Shown here piece by piece: positions 62,566 through 64,000 of a DNA stretch of 64,000 bases. Source of the stretch: Algoriphagus winogradskyi. Its GTDB lineage: Bacteria; Bacteroidota; Bacteroidia; Cytophagales; Cyclobacteriaceae. The DNA lies in assembly GCF_900182815.1 (NCBI RefSeq), contig NZ_FXUA01000006.1:62001-126000 (forward strand). The letters are read 5' to 3'. The translations under genes and the position numbers were made by a program. How positions within the stretch are numbered: the first letter of the stretch is position 1; every line of letters starts with the position of its first letter. The notes beneath the pieces are model-generated. The model saw only the letters and a program-made list of their open reading frames with translations, was not told where the DNA came from and did not search any database.

Positions 62566-62726
62566 TATCTCTCTGTTGCCAATAACCATAAATTTCTTGG
62601 TTTAGCAACCAGGAAGACGGGAGACCGAAGAAGAATATCCTTTAGCATTGAGGCCACTTATCTCCCGTCTTCTGTCTTCCGTCCGCTAGATCAAAAAAAA
62701 GAGGATGATGGACATCATTGCCGATA
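62566..62726 (+). repeat. Probable decayed copy D of the intergenic repeat family
   Basis: Right end 'GATGGACATCATTGCCGATATTAT' resembles the right end of copies A and B (GTGAC.GGCATC.TTGCGGATAAT), and the left side 'TATCTCTCTGTTGCCAATAACC' resembles their left end. In the centre a perfect 12 bp inverted repeat GAAGACGGGAGA / TCTCCCGTCTTC (62613-62624 and 62661-62672). Assignment to the family is tentative. Confidence 0.45.
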
Positions 62727-62739
62727 TTATACATTAAAT

Positions 62740-63396
62740 ATGAATCAAGATAAAATTCAGCGAATCATTGATTCCGGAGTAGATTTTAACATAGGAGATA
62801 TCATTGAAAAAGCCTGGGAGATGTTCAAATCCCGTGCTTTATTCCATATCGGCTTTATGGTTTTGGTTGGTGCAATTCAAGCGGGATTTACGCTTTACTT
62901 AAAAGACTATACCTTTCTATATAGTATCTTCTTAGCACCTGCATTGGTCTGCGGCTTTTACTTGGTTGCTAACCGGCAAAGTCAAAAAGAATATCTTGAT
63001 TTTCAGAATTTTTTTGATGGGTTTAAATATTGGTGGAATCTGGTTATTACTAATTTGATCAGCTCTATTTTAATTGTGGGAGGTATATTGCTCCTAATAA
63101 TACCCGGGGTTTACCTGCTGGTAGGGTATTTATTCTGTCTCTTGTTTGTGATTTTTGGAGGCTTTGATTTCTGGACTTCTATGGAGCTTAGCCGTAAACT
63201 AATTCAAACAAATTGGCTGAAGTTTTTCCTATTTCTACTGGTACTTCTCGCGCTCAATATTGCAGGGTTACTCTTTTTTATTGTTGGGATTTTTGTCACT
63301 ATTCCAATGAGCTATTTAGCGATTTATATTCTCTTTGAAGAGTTGACTATCGATGCCATTGACGAAGAGCCCAAGGATAACATTATTCATGTGTAA
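62740..63396 (+). CDS. Polytopic membrane protein, unknown
   Basis: 218 residues: cytoplasmic N-terminus ('RIIDSGVDFNIGDIIEKAWEMFKSR'), then five or six membrane helices with a Tyr/Phe-rich core ('QKEYLDFQNFFDGFKYWWNL', 'LLLIIPGVYLLVGYLFCLLFVIFGG'). Resembles the glycerophosphoryl-diester or DUF4013-type membrane proteins but I cannot assign a family. Its last 14 bp overlap the convergent acyltransferase gene. Confidence 0.7.
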   Translation: MNQDKIQRIIDSGVDFNIGDIIEKAWEMFKSRALFHIGFMVLVGAIQAGFTLYLKDYTFLYSIFLAPALVCGFYLVANRQSQKEYLDFQNFFDGFKYWWNLVITNLISSILIVGGILLLIIPGVYLLVGYLFCLLFVIFGGFDFWTSMELSRKLIQTNWLKFFLFLLVLLALNIAGLLFFIVGIFVTIPMSYLAIYILFEELTIDAIDEEPKDNIIHV

Positions 63397-64000
63397 GAAG
63401 CATCGCTTCTAGTCTTGAGTGGCATTTTTCCGAAAGTTCATTTACCGCATTTTCAGAGGCTGAACTGGGCTGAATCGGTTTGGAAAAATAAATCTTGACT
63501 TTACCTGGACATATAAGAAGTGATCCCTTTTTCATCACCTTGTTGGCCCCGATAACAGCAATGGGTAGGATAGGAATGCCTGTTTCTACGGATAAACGAA
63601 ATGCCCCGGATTTGAAAGGTAGCAAAGGAGCATCACTGTCATTTCGGGTTCCTTCAGGAGCCACCACAGCCGAGATCCCTTGATTTAGAAAAACCACCAA
63701 CTGATCTATACTTTTCCTTCTTGATTCGGCATCAGTCCTATCTACCCAGATAGCAACTTTACCTACCACCCAGCCAAATAAAGGGATTTTGGATAATTCT
63801 TTCTTACCCAGCGCTCTTACTTGCTGAGGAATGGCAAGCGGAATTATAGCAGCATCCAGAAAAGAGCGATGATTGAAGATGTAGATGTAAGACTGAGATC
63901 GATCGATAAGCTCACGACCGTGGAATTCATATCGAATTCCAGATAGAAAAGACCATACCCTTGCCCAAATCCGAATAAACAAAAAAGATATTTTCCCTCC
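63383..64000 (-). CDS. Lysophospholipid acyltransferase family protein, N-terminus cut by the window end
   Basis: The frame stays open through the right edge (upstream residues GGKISFLFIRIWARVW), so the TTG near 63982 is not a credible start. Visible: 'FNHRSFLDAAIIP' (H-X4-D catalytic motif), 'VAPEGTRNDSDAPLLPFKSGAF' (PEGTR motif), and 'PILPIAVIGANKVM'. 1-acyl-glycerol-3-phosphate acyltransferase or a related lysophospholipid acyltransferase; the membrane helix usual at the N-terminus lies outside the window. Confidence 0.87.
   Translation of the reverse strand, partial: GGKISFLFIRIWARVWSFLSGIRYEFHGRELIDRSQSYIYIFNHRSFLDAAIIPLAIPQQVRALGKKELSKIPLFGWVVGKVAIWVDRTDAESRRKSIDQLVVFLNQGISAVVAPEGTRNDSDAPLLPFKSGAFRLSVETGIPILPIAVIGANKVMKKGSLLICPGKVKIYFSKPIQPSSASENAVNELSEKCHSRLEAMLLTHE

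Noticed and set aside
1..64000. Search for CRISPR arrays, transposases, phage genes, toxin-antitoxin pairs or a defence island
   Set aside because: No regularly spaced direct repeats, no DDE/HUH enzymes, no structural phage genes and no recognisable toxin families were seen in the frames.

Overview
The window looks like a piece of a Bacteroidota chromosome, most probably order Cytophagales and family Cyclobacteriaceae (Algoriphagus-like). This is inferred from promoter boxes of the TAnnTTTG type, almost no Shine-Dalgarno sequences, small tightly packed mixed-strand operons, a CarboxypepD_reg/TonB-dependent receptor, a LytS/LytTR pair, WbqC, DUF5683, ClpC and the gene order parA-parB-DUF5683-dapB-lepB. 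No species can be named from sequence reading alone. Most of the window is housekeeping chromosome. I see no transposase, phage module, CRISPR array, toxin-antitoxin pair or defence island.

Layout. 1-4584: end of an App1-type phosphatase gene, then a minus-strand block of a c-type cytochrome, a SlyD-like prolyl isomerase, a methyltransferase and a YfhO membrane protein. 4745-6783: ffh and a small lipoprotein. 6850-11631: LytTR regulator, LytS-type kinase and a divergent TonB-dependent receptor. 11861-15497: first intergenic repeat, pdhB, an aldehyde dehydrogenase, a rhodanese and a YfcE-type phosphoesterase. 15696-20830: a 47-residue basic protein, hisS, a YbaB-family protein, a family 2 glycosyltransferase, PspC and an OmpA/TPR-like protein. 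20913-24240: creatininase family, Tat-exported glycosylasparaginase, cutC and a CBS-domain protein. 24298-28140: a methionine-pathway PLP enzyme behind a SAM-I riboswitch, a second repeat, pth, rplY and prs.

28532-33317: M14 carboxypeptidase, EcsC protein and a class V aminotransferase, then tRNA-Gln. 33762-36208: an orphan 80-residue protein, the rpsF-rpsR-rplI operon and a coiled-coil membrane protein. 36226-38698: two methyltransferases, apaG and ung. 38734-42849: the parAB-DUF5683-dapB-lepB operon, then tRNA-Ser. 43628-48013: yihY, a thioesterase, mltG, a Nudix enzyme, tsaC/sua5 and wbqC. 48095-52223: clpC, a third repeat, and an ECF sigma factor with a membrane partner. 52260-57102: small unknown proteins, a PolX-like protein with an altered polymerase site, an EVE protein and a large secreted unknown. 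57137-64000: pyrR-pyrB, an ABC exporter pair, cystathionine beta-synthase, a membrane protein and a truncated acyltransferase gene.

Points worth a second look are: (i) a family of 128-164 bp intergenic elements with conserved ends (TATCCGC, 6-7 nt, CCAGT) and variable centres, in three clear copies and one decayed copy; (ii) a well-formed SAM-I riboswitch whose P1 helix can be traced; (iii) a PolX-like protein whose polymerase DxD has become ExE while its PHP nuclease motifs are intact; (iv) small conserved-looking proteins without a known role; and (v) an ECF sigma factor paired with a four-helix membrane protein that does not resemble FecR-type anti-sigma factors. None of these amounts to proof of a new biological system.
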